From: Solanum dulcamara
Lineage: Eukaryota > Streptophyta > Magnoliopsida > Solanales > Solanaceae
NCBI RefSeq assembly: GCF_947179165.1
Contig: NC_077242.1
Coordinates: 46,951,097-47,015,096, forward strand
DNA length: 64,000 nucleotides
Direction: 5' to 3'
A program made the position numbers and the translations under genes. This document shows positions 11,441 through 23,335 of this stretch, one piece after another. How positions within the stretch are numbered: the first letter of the stretch is position 1; every line of letters starts with the position of its first letter. The notes under the pieces are model-generated. The model searched no databases. It saw nothing but the letters and a program-made list of their open reading frames with translations, and was not told the DNA's origin.

Positions 11441-13243
11441 GAGATATTACCCGATTTTTGGTAACTTCGGAGCTAGTAATAATCTAGTCAAGGGAAATGG
11501 ATAAGAAAATAATTCCTATGGATACGTGGTTGTAGAGTTGGAAACTGGAAAGTGAAAGGTCATTAACCTTTGTATTACTTTCATATTAAATAGGTTCAGA
11601 AGACGATGAGGAGAACGTGTTAAGAGTAATCCGTAAGAGGTATGTGAAGCTACCTCCTTTCTTTTGGCATGTTTTTGGCATAAGTATGTAAAGATGCCCT
11701 TCTTTCCTTTTGACATGTCTCGACATAAGTATATGATGATATATGTATATGATGACTCCATGAGGGAAAGTAGAGAGTATATAAAGCCTATCCTTTCTCT
11801 TCTTTTGGCATATCCTAGATGTACGTAAAAGGTGATACAATCTCGGAGGTGACTCCATTCCTAAGTGTTTCTTACTCATCCTCTAATGTTGGAACTCTTA
11901 CAATAATTGAGCTATTGCTTCTTAAGTTTTTCTATACATTGGGAAGTAGTAAGTATGTAAAGCTAATCTTTCTTTCTTTTTGGCATGATTTTATGAAACA
12001 AATAGATGAAGTGTATACGATTCCAAGGAAGTTCCTCTCTTTAAAGCCACTAGGATATCCAACTTCTTGATTCCCAAAAGATATTTGATGATGACTTGAT
12101 ACGGGAATATGATTCCAAAAGTTCCATTTTGACCTAATCCATAGTGGCAATCAAAAGGTACTTGATATGACTCTTGTCTTGGTTTTTGAATGATAGCACA
12201 TTTTGAGTATTCCATCGAGTCTCAAATACGATCTAAAATGCATATGGTTACTCACTAATCTAATCGTGTATACGGTAACCCTTCTATCACTAGAGGGTCG
12301 GGTATGTTATCGTGCGTAGTTTACTACATTATCTACCGAGTCCCTCACTAGAGGGCCGAGTATGGTATATAATGATTATGACACTGAGTCACATAAAGGG
12401 CCAGGTACGGTATATGATGATTATGACACCGAGTCCCATAAAGATTCGAGTACGGTATATGATGATATGATGACACTGAGTCCTATAAAGGGCCGGGTAC
12501 GGTATATGATGATATGATGACACCGAGTCCCATGAAGGGCCGGGTACGGTATATGTATGCAATGATATGATATACAATTATGGCCCCAATCCCTATAATG
12601 GGCCGGGTGAGATATATGATAACGATGTGCACGATTTGTCTCGTTAACACAAGTACAGTGCCTTATTGAGTATCATATTGTTTCCTGGATCTCTACTTTA
12701 GATGTGACTTCGTTTATGAAATGTTATGCTTTATATACTCAGTACATATATCGTACTGACCCCCTTTTCTTAGGGGGCTGCATTTCATGCCCATAGGTCC
12801 AAGTACTTATTTCGGAGATTCACCGGCTTAGGCTTTCCGCTCAGCTGTTTTGGAAGTGCTCCATTTTCCCAGAGCCTAGCCTTTTTGGTAAAGATCTAGT
12901 GATATATGTATTTATCCAAGGGTACGACGGGGCCCTATCCCATCATATATTACTATTGATATTTTAGAGGTCCGTAGACATGTATGTGGGTGTGTGAATG
13001 TGATCCAGCCATATGTGGTTCAGCTGTACTAGTGCGACTTATGTTTCAGAACGTCCCCTTCCCAATGGCAGCCTTGTTGGCTTGCATGCCCTTGCATGAC
13101 ATGATGCAAATGAAAGAGGCTATATGCAGATGAATTTTCTACCACCCTCTGGATTCTTGTGTATAATTCTTATAGTTGATAATTTTGTATACGAGGGTCC
13201 AGGTCGGACCCCATTCACGGCCTACGAAGTTGGGTCATAAAAT
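11441..13243 (+). mobile_element. LTR family A, copy A5 (3' half, degenerate end)
   Basis: It resumes LTR sequence at the block TTGGTAACTTCGGAGCTAG and continues through the GTACTGACCCCC block (about 12753) to GGCCTACGAAGTTGGGTCATAA near 13243, a mutated form of the family end GGTCGTGACA. It directly abuts a minus-strand family B LTR. It could be the 3' part of the LTR begun at 4192, displaced by A3/A4, but the overlap with A2 argues for a rearrangement as well. Confidence 0.7.
12380..12610 (+). repeat. 47-bp tandem repeat inside LTR A5
   Basis: Four to five units start GACACYGAGTC at 12380, 12425, 12472 and 12519, each ending in a GGGCCGGGTACGGTATATGAT-like tract; a last unit near 12571 is degenerate. 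Looser copies extend left to about 12285, and complementary forms occur in A1 (about 360-780) and in the solo LTR (about 35850-36060). Confidence 0.75.
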
Positions 13244-13772
13244 AATATGCTCACCCTCACCTCCGATCACGACCGCAGCTAGCTTGAATCAATGCCAGTA
13301 GCTAGTACTCGGACTTGCATCATGAAAACATATGCAGAGAGTAGTATGAGTACCAAAATAACAGGTACCCAGTAGGTGTCATAGGCCGATTGAGGATGAT
13401 AAGCAAAAGTAAACTGAAGTGCGAGTAAATGGCTACAACCAAAGAAAAGGTAGAAGTAAATGTAAGTATGTACACGATGTACTAGACAAACAAAAAGGCA
13501 GAGTGTACCTAAATCCACTTAGATCCCATAAACTCGAGGGGTACACTCATGCACAAGTACAAGGTAACCACCTGCATGGACTCCCAATCCGAAAGGTGCA
13601 AGGAAAGCTGAAGTAAAATGAATAGAGCTAAAAGGATTCCAATAATATCACCAGTTGTCAGACTTGAACCGACCATTCCCAAACTCTAATACCTTAACCC
13701 AAAGCTGAGGGCAGACGAAGACTCGAATCGAAGACTCATCATGGAATCAGGAATTGAACTACATGTAAGATG

Positions 13773-14034
13773 GACCATGGACTTCAACCGGGTAGCTGTA
13801 GCTAATGAGTAGACAATAGTAATCTAGACCAAGGACTTTAACTGGGTAATTGTAGCCAAGGGGTCAAACACGGCTAAGCTAGACCTCGAACTTCAATTGG
13901 GTATCTGTAGCTAAGGAGCCTGAACACAAGTAAGTTTGACCACTAACTTAATCGGGTAACTGTAGCCAAGGAACTTGACACAAGTAAGCTAGACCACAGG
14001 CTTGAACCGGGTATCTGTAGCTAAGGGATCGAAC
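13773..14034 (-). repeat. 55-bp tandem repeat inside LTR B1
   Basis: About five units begin GACC at 13773, 13827, 13882, 13938 and 13992, each with a GGGTA(A/G)CTGTAGCTAAGG-like core. The homologous array in B2 has almost exact 55-bp spacing. Confidence 0.8.
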
Positions 14035-14949
14035 CGAATTAGAATCAACAACCAGCCGAGCATCACGGATAGTGCCTCCACACCGAGTGCCATCAATATA
14101 TCATTTCCGCCTAAACCATTTACAACCAAAATTATCGCAAAGTCTTCCGACATCAAGAACTAAGCAATACTGGACCAATAGGAGAATAGGGCAATGTAGA
14201 AGTGAGGTCACAAGCCGAGTTACTGCCTAGCTAAAGCTCAAACTATCATATTCAAGTTTGCTATATCAGTCTACAGGGAGCTAACTATCTGAAATAACGT
14301 CGGAGAAATTCTAAAGCCCAACGGCACCAAAATTGCGCAAGTCTAAGGATATCATTAGTCTAAGCCTAGGCTAAGGCCTACATGCTTCCAAATATATAAC
14401 CATAGGCAAGAAAACAACAAGGCACAAATGAACGATAGTAGCAGGAATCAGGCTTAAACAGTCCAACAGTTTCCCAAAATAGTGCCCAGGACATAAATTC
14501 TAGGAATTTAGCATGCTCAACACCTCAACCCCTCCAACTCATATAATTTAATATTGTCACACTATCAATAATAGAATCAAAACATTAATATGGTTTTTAT
14601 GATAATAAAATAATCAAATTTGGAGATGGGCCAATTTCAGAGTAAAAAATCAAAAATTGTAGGACCCGCTCTATAACTCATGGAATTGACTCCGAGGATA
14701 GGCTCTAACTACTACCTAGAGATCATGTTCCAAAAAAGAACACAATTTAGACACCAAACATGTCCCAAAACTAACATGCATTTAAGATCAACAACAAGCT
14801 CAAGAACACTAGAAACGCAGGTAAAAGAAGCAATTACCTCAAAGGAAGTCTCAACTCCTAATTCTGTACACACCACTAGGTTCCCAAGAATTGAAGGAGA
14901 AAACAACATTTGAAATTTGATATTAAATCTGGTAAATGAGTCTTAAGAA

Positions 14950-15140
14950 CGACCCTCAGGTGTTGCTTTAGCGATCACCCGACGATCGCTTAAGCGACAC
15001 CCACCTAAAAGCGGGCATCGCTTTAGCAACACCTGGTCGCTTAAGAGACCATTCGATTTAGCGACAGGGCTATTACTTAAACGACACCTGTCCAAGAGGG
15101 CTAGTCTCTTTAGGGACACTCGCTTTAGCGATGAAAGCAG
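14950..15140. repeat. Cluster of TCGCTTWAGCGA palindromes in LTR B1
   Basis: Several perfect or near-perfect copies of the self-complementary dodecamer TCGCTTAAGCGA / TCGCTTTAGCGA are spaced irregularly over about 190 bp (for example ATCGCTTAAGCGAC near 14984). The same cluster is in B2 (about 19860-19995) and B3 (about 49855-50050). Confidence 0.7.
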
Positions 15141-15828
15141 ACACAGGTGGTACAAGGAAGAGCTTCATATGCCAAATCCTCCAATAGGGTGCTCAGGATT
15201 CATTCGGAACCCCGTGCGAGCAAATGAGATATACTAACCCACCAAATTTGACGTTGCAGACTCAATGGTGCATTCAAAATTCCTATACGAGGTCATTTTA
15301 ATGAAAAGTGGGTCTTACACCTAATTGTCATTTTGAGCCTATTTCTACAACAAGGATCAAGATTAGATCGAAAGTCTCGAGAAGTGAACGAAAGGTCATT
15401 TTACACCAAACTCAACATTTCAGTGCTAATCGCGCTGTCGGAACTTTTATGCAAGCGCATTTTCTAAGAATGTTGACCAAAGTCAACTATAGGCCAAATT
15501 TCAAAGGTAAAAGTGCCAAATAGTCCTTAACTCATACTGATTGCCTCGGTACTCATGTTGACCACACTACCAGACTAATTTGGCCATTATAGAGTTGATG
15601 GAACCGTCAAAATTTTGTTTTGAGGTTATTTTCCTAAAGTATGACCGAAGTCAACTTTTTAATTTATAAAAGTTCCAAACCAAGGAAATGACCATGAAAC
15701 AAATGAATGATCATGCGACTGAACAGTCAATGCCACCAAGTCATAAATGACTTGGGTTTGCTACAGGAATGCTCTAAATGATGGAATGAATTCTTAAATT
15801 CAAAAATGACCTTGTGGGTCATTATAAT

Positions 15829-17400
15829 AGCTCACTTAAGGGCTCTAGACTCATACTTAGTCGAGGGGCACAATATATAGATATATAAGAATATGTGAAG
15901 CCAGGATCATATAAAGCGGATGTAGGTTGATGGCATAATAAACCCGTACTTGTGTTCACATTATTTGAGGCCTCAGCCTCTGCTCTAGATGGAGCTTCAT
16001 AAAAGTGGCCTTGCGCTTCTCTACCCAGCGCGTCGACTCTGTCTCCTGACTTGCCTCCTTGAGGACCTCCCCATGCACCTGATGACCACACTTATGGTCC
16101 TGGCCCTGGCCTCTACCTCTAACTGGAGATACTAGTACTGGCGTAGGTCTAGCTTCTTGTGGAGCTGGTAAGCCTAAAGCGGTGAGGGCACTCACGGGAC
16201 CAATGATCTAGCTCTCCGCACTCATAGCACCCCTATGAATGTCAGCTGAAAGCTAAAGGTCAGCCACTTCGGCTAGAAGAACCCATTTGTGAACCAACTT
16301 GGCCTTAACTCAAATCGACACTAGAGCCAACCTGACAGTGTTGATCATTCTCTGATGATCGAAGAGAGGCCTGGATGGGAAGGCTGGACTGAACCTTCTG
16401 AAATCTCTAGCGAGATCTATCATAAAACTTCCTGGGTCTAAAGCGGCACCCATCATGTCTATCCTCCTGCCTAGCATTCTTGCCGCTGCCACTTTGGGCC
16501 TCATCACAGTGCTATTCGAGCATGCAAACATGGTCTAGCACTTCCAAAAATATCCGGTCCACTATGACTAAAGGCTGAGTTTCAATCTGTAGCTGGTGTC
16601 CCAATCCTCTGATGAAAAATTAAACTCTCTCCTCCTCAGTGGGTAAGATCATGGTGGAATTTCTTGAGAGCTCATGGAGTCAGGCCTCATACTTTGATAC
16701 AGTCATAGAGCCCTGCTCCAACCATGAAAACTGATCTCAGAGCTGATCTTTGGCGCTCTTGGTAAATAACCGAGCCAAGAAGGCCTCTGAAAACTTAGCC
16801 CACATCACCGGTGGAGACCTAGTTTGCCTGGTCTCTAAGTATGAACTCCACCATTGTCGGGCAGGGCCGTATAGCTAATAAGAAGTAAAGTCAGCTCCTC
16901 TTGACTCCACTAGACTCAAGGTCTACAGCCGCTCGCGGCAAGTAAGTAGAAAATCGTAGGCATCTTAACCCACAACCTAGAAAACCTCGGCGATGATAGT
17001 CTAAGGAACACCCCGAGCATCTCCTTCTCTCGAAGAAGCATGACACCCTCTAAATCATCCGGCTGAGTGGAAAGTGCCGATGGTTTCTGAACAACTGGTG
17101 ACTCTAGTGTAGGCTGGTCCTGCCGCACTAGAGCGACGAGAGCTGGGGCCTGCTGTATACCCTCAACAACAGTCAAAATCTGGGCGAACATCACATGTAA
17201 GTCCGGAGCTGCAATTGTCTTGGATGCGGGATGGGCTGGTCCCGGGCCCACCAATTACTGATGTACTGGAGCTACTAATAGCTCCACCTTCGGCTCTGGG
17301 GTCTCCTCTCTATCTCAGGCTGGTACTGCATCCCTAACACGACCCTGAGGTCAGCCTCTACCTCTATCGTGCGTGCAAGCCATCTTGTGAAAGAGTGGAA
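15829..17400 (-). pseudogene. Ty3/gypsy gag plus start of protease, degenerate
   Basis: Read right to left: an N-terminal gag segment (17254-16916), then a recognisable retrotransposon gag domain at about 16860-16520 with ARQWWSSYLETRQT, FSEAFLARLF, LEQGSMTVSKYEA and ILPTEEERV, then a Gly/Arg-rich linker, and finally the start of the aspartic protease with LYDPGFTYSYISI near 15920-15890. Stops interrupt the gag frame. The protease frame reads only about ten residues past that motif before running into the LTR at about 15830. Reverse transcriptase, RNase H and integrase are absent, so this is a large internal deletion derivative. The motif order fits the Solanaceae gypsy lineage with a DPGS-type protease. 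Confidence 0.85.
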
Positions 17401-17559
17401 CAACTAAGATTTTTAGAAACTAATAAGTCACACACGGCATGACATGATACAAAAGAGACTTATTCTTAAAACATCATGTAGCCTTCCAAGGATAATTCAG
17501 GACGTCACCACGCTGATTCGTAGGACTCTACTTGACCTTAGCTCTTTACAATTAAGACC

Positions 17560-17586
17560 GGTTAACCTGGTACTCAATTACCAACT
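17560..17586 (-). other. Degenerate primer-binding site of element B1/B2
   Basis: On the minus strand, TTGGTAATTGAGTACCAGG follows the LTR end immediately. It resembles the initiator-Met-tRNA PBS seen intact after LTR B3 (TGGTATCAAAGCCCAGG at 52239) but carries substitutions and small insertions. Confidence 0.5.
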
Positions 17587-18502
17587 TGTCACGACCCGAT
17601 TTCTCAAGCCATGATGACGCCTACTATGACCAACCAATAGGCAAACCAACCCATATCCCAGAACTGTGGGTAATGGGATGTCAAGGTAGAAGACCAACAA
17701 TTTAATACAAAATAGTAATAAAATAATAAGAGCATACATGAACGAGCGGAAGCAACTAAATATATACAAACAAAAAGATCTCTCCCAGAACCTTAAAGTC
17801 ACATATACAGAGCTACTAGTAAAAAGAGTACAAGTTCCAAAAGTAGACCACAAAAATAGAGCTGTCTCAAAAAGAAAAAGACAGGAAAATTGTATATACA
17901 GAGGGAGACGGGTAAATCCAGGATGCAATGTGCTCACCCTCGCTTGCTCGAATCAATACCGGTAGCTAATACTCGGACTTGTATCACAAAAACAAATATA
18001 GAGTATAGTATGAGTACCAAAATAACAAGTACCTAATAGGCATCATAGGCCGACTAAGCAAGATAAGTAAAAGTAAACTAAAGTGCGAGTAAATGATAAC
18101 AACCAAAGATAGGGTAAGAAGTAAATGTAGGTATGTACATGAGCGTACTCAATAAATAAAGAGAAGGAATCTAGCTAAATTCGTCGAGCTCTCAAAAACC
18201 CGATGGGTACGCTCATGCACAAGTCTAAGGTAACCACCTGATGGACTCCCATAAGCCCAACAAAAGCAAGGATAGATGAAGTAAAATGAACAGAGCCAAA
18301 AGAGTTCCAATTATACCACCAATCTCCCGAACTTGAATAGAACCATCCCAAAAGCCTAAAACTTTAACCCAAAGCTGAGAGTAGATAAAGACTTGAACCA
18401 AAGATTCATTAGAGAATCAGGAACCCAAACTAAGATTTTGAAAGCAACCACGGACTTGAACTGGGTGATAGATAATCGTGGATTTGAGCCATATGTAATC
18501 TT

Positions 18503-18765
18503 GACCATAGACTCCAATCGGGTAACTGTAGCTAAGGAGTCAAACACGAGTAAGCTGGACCACAGACTTGAACTGGGTAACTATAGCTAAGGAGTTGATC
18601 ACAAGTAAGTTGGACCATGGGCTCAAACCGGGCAACTGCAGCTAAGGAGTAGATCACAAGTAAGCTGGACCATGGGCTCAAATTGGGTAACTGTAGCTAA
18701 GGAGTCGATCACAAGTGAGCTAGGCCACAGACTTGAACCAGGTAACTATAGCTAAGGGATTGAAC
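18503..18765 (-). repeat. 55-bp tandem repeat inside LTR B2
   Basis: Units start at 18503, 18558, 18613, 18668 and 18723, exactly 55 bp apart, with the core GGGTAACTGTAGCTAAGGAG. The copy number matches B1, but the units are more uniform here. Confidence 0.85.
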
Positions 18766-19854
18766 CGAATTAGAACCAATGACAAACCGAACAGCACGGG
18801 GAGTACCCCCAAACTGAGTGCCATCAATATATAACTTCAACCTGAACCATATACAACTAGAATTATCACAAACTCTCCCTAAATCAAGAACCAAGAGATA
18901 CAGGACCGTTAGAAGAATAGGATATTATATAGGTAAGATCATAAGTTGTGTTACTGCCTAGCTAAAGCTTAGACTATCAGACTCAATCTGCTATATCGAT
19001 CTACAAGGAGGTAACCGTCCAAAATAACGTCAGAGAAGTTCTAAGGCCCAACAGCACCAAATTCGTGCAAGTCTAAGGCAGCACTAGTCTAAGAGTAGAC
19101 TAAGGCCAAACATGCTTCCAATTATATAACAAAAGGTACAACACACACCATAGGGTAGGGATAACCAACAACAACGGGAGTCATGCTTAAACAGTCCAAA
19201 AATTTCCTGAAGTAATGCCTAGGACATGGAATCTAGAAATTTAGCATGATCAACACCCAAGCCCCTTCAAAAACTCATACAATTCAATATACAAATGCCT
19301 AAACATACTTAGTTTAAAGAGGAGAAAATCATAGCCTACCTGTAGGCTGCCTGCGCACGCTTCAACTACCAAAATTGAGGTTTTCCCTTCCGAGTGGCCT
19401 CTGAATGCTGCCATGCTATCAATAATAAAATCACAATGTTAGTACGGTCATTATGAAACTAAAATTATCAAATTCTTAGATGGGTCAATTTTAGAGTCAA
19501 AAATTGGGAATTGTGAGACCCGCTCCATAACTCACGAAATTGATTCCGAGAATAGGCTCCAACTACTACCCCCAGCTCATATTCTACAAGGAAACACAAT
19601 TCACACACCAAAAGAGACCCAAACCTAACATGCATATATAATCAACTTCAAGGCTTAAGAATTTAGAAACTCAAGGGAAAATGGGAATTTTACCTCAAAG
19701 AAAGTCTCAACTCCTAATTCTGAACACACCACTAAGTTCTCCTCGAAAATCTATGAAATTTAGCCTTCTGAATCACCCAAACCTCCCAAGAATTGAAGAA
19801 GAAAACATGGTTTAAAGCTTGAGAGAAAATCTCAAAAAGGGTCTTAAGAACGAC

Positions 19855-19995
19855 CCTCTGATGTCTCTTTAGCGACACCTGGTCGCTTAACCAATCACTT
19901 TAGAGACAGGGCTGTCGCATAAGTGACACCCGCCCAAGAGGGCTGGTTGCTTCAGCGACACTCCCTTTAGTGACCAAGGGTCTCTTTAGAGATGG
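19855..19995. repeat. TCGCTTWAGCGA palindrome cluster in LTR B2
   Basis: Repeated GGTCGCTTAACC / CTCTTTAGCGACACC / GTCTCTTTAGAGA motifs, many self-complementary, sit at the same place as in B1 and B3. Confidence 0.65.
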
Positions 19996-20687
19996 CACCA
20001 GACCAGCTGGTGCGAAAATGAGCTTAGCATGCCAAATCCTCCGATGGGGTGATCAAGATTCATTCGGAATCGCGTGCGCTCAAACGAGATATGTTACCGC
20101 CCTAAATTCGATGTTCCAGACTCAGTGGCGCATTCAAAATTCCCATACAAGGTCATTTTAATAAAAAGTGGGTCCCATACCCAAGTTCCATTTGAGCCCA
20201 TTTTTACAACGGGCCTCGAAATTAGAATGGAAGCCTCGAGAAGTGAACGAAGGGTCGTTCTGTACCAAACTTGACATTCTAGAGCTAACTGCATTGTCAG
20301 ATTTTTTATCTAAGTGCATTTTTCGAGAATGTTGGCCAAAATCAACTATAGACCAAATTTTAAAGACAAAAGCGCCAAATTGTCCTAAACTCGTACTAAT
20401 TGCCTGGGTACTCATACCGACCATGCTACTAGCCTAATTTGGCCATTCTAGAACTGGTGGGACCAAAAGAATTCCATTCTGAGGTCAATTTTTTTAAAGT
20501 TATGACCAAAGTTAAATTTCCGGATTATAAAAACCTCAAAACAGGGAAACGGGCCTAAAACCCAAAGGAACGATCAAGCGATCGAACATTCAGTGCTAGC
20601 AAGTCATAAATGACTTGGGGTCGCTATAGGAATACTCTAAAAATGAAATGAATGCTTAAATTCAAAAATGACCTAGGGGTCATTACA

Positions 20688-21888
20688 CTGTATCATTTAA
20701 CGTTGGCTCGTTTCTCTATTTTTTTCATTTGGTTTAGGAGACGGAAAACTTAAGTTATTGCACTAATAAAAATCCAATAGTTAAAATGAACCCAACATAT
20801 TGTTTGATAGCTTAATTAAGCTAATGTTAGGTCACAAAATAAACTAGAAGAAAACAAAGTTAGATTTTCTGTACGAATGCCCACTGTCGAGTTAGGTAGT
20901 TGATGGAGGATCCACTTGAAGTCATGTAGAATGTGAGCCAAACAGTGAGCAGGAGCATGTAAAAGATCAATAACTTATGTACCATCAATTTCAATTATTA
21001 GTGGATGTAAGTTGTGTAGTAAGGAAAGCTTAAGTCCATGAAAGAGGGCAAGTAACTCAAACATTAAACTGCTAGCAACAAAAATTGGTAAAGATTTCAT
21101 TGTTAGGCTTTGTACCTAAGTTTACAGCTCTTGTATAACAAGTGGAGAAAGCAAAATAGAAAAATTATAACCTCTAATTTGAACTTTCATAGTCAGTTCC
21201 TCGTCTTTACAAAATTCAGTAACAATTCACTGTTTATATCCCTGCTCCCACTAGTTCCTGTCTCTGCTTAGAAATGATAACTGTACTAACTCTGATCAAT
21301 TGAATTTTAGGATTTCCTAAGACATCCACATCACTTTTTATTAGATAGTTTACTATTATTTTTATCTATTGCATAATGTGTACCTCTGCTTCTTTGTGCC
21401 TTAGCCGCTGAACTATTGTAATTTGTATTGTTGTCATAACTTTATAGCTTCTTTAGTGTTTACACCTGCTAGGTTTTTTTAAAAAATAAAGTATTATTGT
21501 TGGCCTGCTTTAGCATATAATAAAAGTATTATTGCACCTCGAGTGTTGTTGACTTAGTTGTTGCTAACAATTGTTGTTAGGTGTTTAGCTAACCTGCTAC
21601 TTTAGCCACTGCTAACGGATGATGAAGTATTGTCTAGGGTCCTTTGGTGTTTAACTGCTGCTCTATAATAATATGATATCTACATAATCTTCTATTGTTT
21701 ATTATTATATACTTAAGAGGAAATTGCTTAAAGTTGAGTGGTTGTGTTGCTTTGATGCTCACTGTTTTGGGTGGTTGTAACAACACAGTCCATGTACAGT
21801 TTAATTTTTTTGATAAATTAAAATACTTTTACTTGCCAAAACAAGAAAGAGATGTCATGTTGAAAATTTAGTATTGAAAACTTGTTAA
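20688..21888. other. Unassigned AT-rich intergenic DNA
   Basis: No recognisable coding motif, terminal repeat or RNA gene was seen. Short poly-A/T runs and a few TATTATTG-type repeats occur around 21480-21545. Confidence 0.6.
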
Positions 21889-22236
21889 ATGACTTTTCTC
21901 TTATTGGATGAACTTACAAAGAAGTGCTTTTTCTATTATGTTGACATGGATCGATCAAAAATTTGGAACTCTGGAATGACATCAACTTTCAAGCCTAATA
22001 AACTTGCATATCTTCCACCTGGTGCTTTAGCAATTATAGGACGAGGAAAAAGCTTACATTCTTTGGGCTCTTTAAGAGTAAGGGCTGAAAAAATAACTTA
22101 GTAAAAGTCTAAACTTCATTGCATCAACATCTTATCAAATTGATCCAGTACAAAATATTGTTATTGTACCTTCTGATTTTGATTCATCAGAAGATAGTGT
22201 TCCTTGCTATCTAGAAGTCGAAGTGATGCAAGATAC
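21889..22236 (+). other. Unrecognised short reading frame region
   Basis: A 70-codon ATG frame at 21889-22101 includes LPPGALAIIGRGKSLHSLGS. After its stop, a second open stretch reads FDSSEDSVPCYLEVEVMQD (about 22170-22230). I do not recognise either. There is no visible promoter, splice partner or family motif, and it may be chance or a decayed gene piece. It borders the hAT-like end on its right. Confidence 0.2.
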
Positions 22237-23057
22237 TTAGATAAATGAAATAGTTGGAGATACTTTGTTGGTTACCTCCACTGGCTCCACCTCTTTTTGA
22301 GTAGTTGTAGTTTCCATCTGAAAAAAGTATTCGAAAATCTAAATAAATAGAGAGATCCAAAATCATTAGATAAAAAATAAATCAATAGAAAAACTTAAAC
22401 CAGTAGAGAAAATCTAAAATAAGAGAGAAATAAAATAAAAAAACACATACAAGATGAAAGAAAAGAGAAGCAATTCATTAAAGTAAAACTTCAAAGACAC
22501 AAAAATAATTACAAAACAAAGAGTAGGAAACATACAAAAAGTAACCAAAAAAGTAAAAGGAAGAAAAAGTTACAGACTTACAGGGATTAAAGCTTCTTGC
22601 ACTCAATTGTTATCATGAGAGACTGAGTGAAGAATAGAGGTCTACGGGGTTTGGGAGAAAATAAGAGGAAACTGAAAATCTAACGAGAGAAAAAATTATT
22701 TATGCTAACTATTCAGTAAAGATTTTTTATTTTACTTTAAAGGTAAATGGGCTTGGGGAATATGGGCTAGACTTTTTTCTTGGAATGGTTCTAAATTATG
22801 AAGAATTAAAAAATAGATAAAATTTAATAAACATATATAAATATATATATAATATTTTAAATATGTACATATTTATTGGTTCGGTTTGATTTAGTTCGGT
22901 TTTCTTTATTGGTAACACCAAACCAAATCAAATGTTATCGGTTTTTAAAAATCTAAATCCAAACCAAATCAAACCGAGCCAGTTTTCGATTTATTAAATC
23001 GGTTTGACTTGATTTATCGGTTCGGATCGGTTTTTCAGTCTCGTTCGAACACCCTTG
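22237..23057 (-). mobile_element. Possible hAT-type element 5' end with truncated ORF start
   Basis: On the minus strand the segment begins CAAGGGTGTTCGAACGAG at 23057 and continues with many alternating AACCGA/TCGGTTTGGTTT motifs (22860-23050), a pattern typical of terminal regions of plant hAT elements. It then runs into a leader with TTTTCTCTCGTTAG-like pyrimidine runs. A short ATG frame at 22317-22237 begins METTTTQKEVEPVEV and stops after 26 codons. No matching right terminus or transposase motif (BED finger, hAT dimerisation) was found, so this is at best a truncated end. Confidence 0.35.
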
Positions 23058-23335
23058 CAGTCATATGGTATCATCATGGGAATGCACACACAAAAATATT
23101 TAAGCTAAATAAAATAAAACTTTTATTTTTAAGAATGAATAACTAAAGCTTGCAAAGAAAACATAAAAAATAAAATAAAGTGAAGGGTATTTTTATAACA
23201 AACAACTTGTTCTTAAAATTAATGCAATGTATATTATTTTGAATACAACAAACCAAACAATTAACAAGAAATAATCTCAGCATAACTTATTTCATCATAA
23301 CTAATCTCATCATAACTTGTATTCAAACCAAACGA

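Larger units (their letters stand above)
13244..15828 (-). mobile_element. Family B gypsy LTR, 3' LTR copy B1 (truncated)
   Basis: This minus-oriented LTR is homologous to 17587-20687. Its left end is missing about 343 bp relative to that copy and is fused to LTR A5. Its right end, GGGTCATTATAA near 15821-15832, is a decayed form of the family start (TGTAATGACCC on the minus strand). It also lacks a roughly 120-bp segment that B2 has near 19290-19410. It belongs with 15829-20687 as the 3' LTR of one internally deleted element. Confidence 0.8.
17587..20687 (-). mobile_element. Family B gypsy LTR, 5' LTR copy B2
   Basis: It runs from TGTCACGACCCGATTTC at 17587 to GGGGTCATTACA ending at 20687 (3101 bp). 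It aligns with LTR B3 (49181-52235) in inverse orientation and with B1 in the same orientation. It contains a 55-bp tandem array and the palindrome cluster. It is the 5' LTR of the minus-strand element whose gag lies to its left. The right flank begins CTGTA; the other flank is lost, so the TSD cannot be tested. Confidence 0.85.

Noticed and set aside
17578..17937. 119-codon minus-strand frame with hydrophobic stretches
   Set aside because: It lies wholly at the end of LTR B2, including the LTR terminus; the homologous part of LTR B3 has no conserved frame.
18503..18765. Regular 55-bp repeats as a CRISPR-like array
   Set aside because: The repeats are contiguous without unique spacers, lie in a plant LTR and are shared by homologous LTRs.
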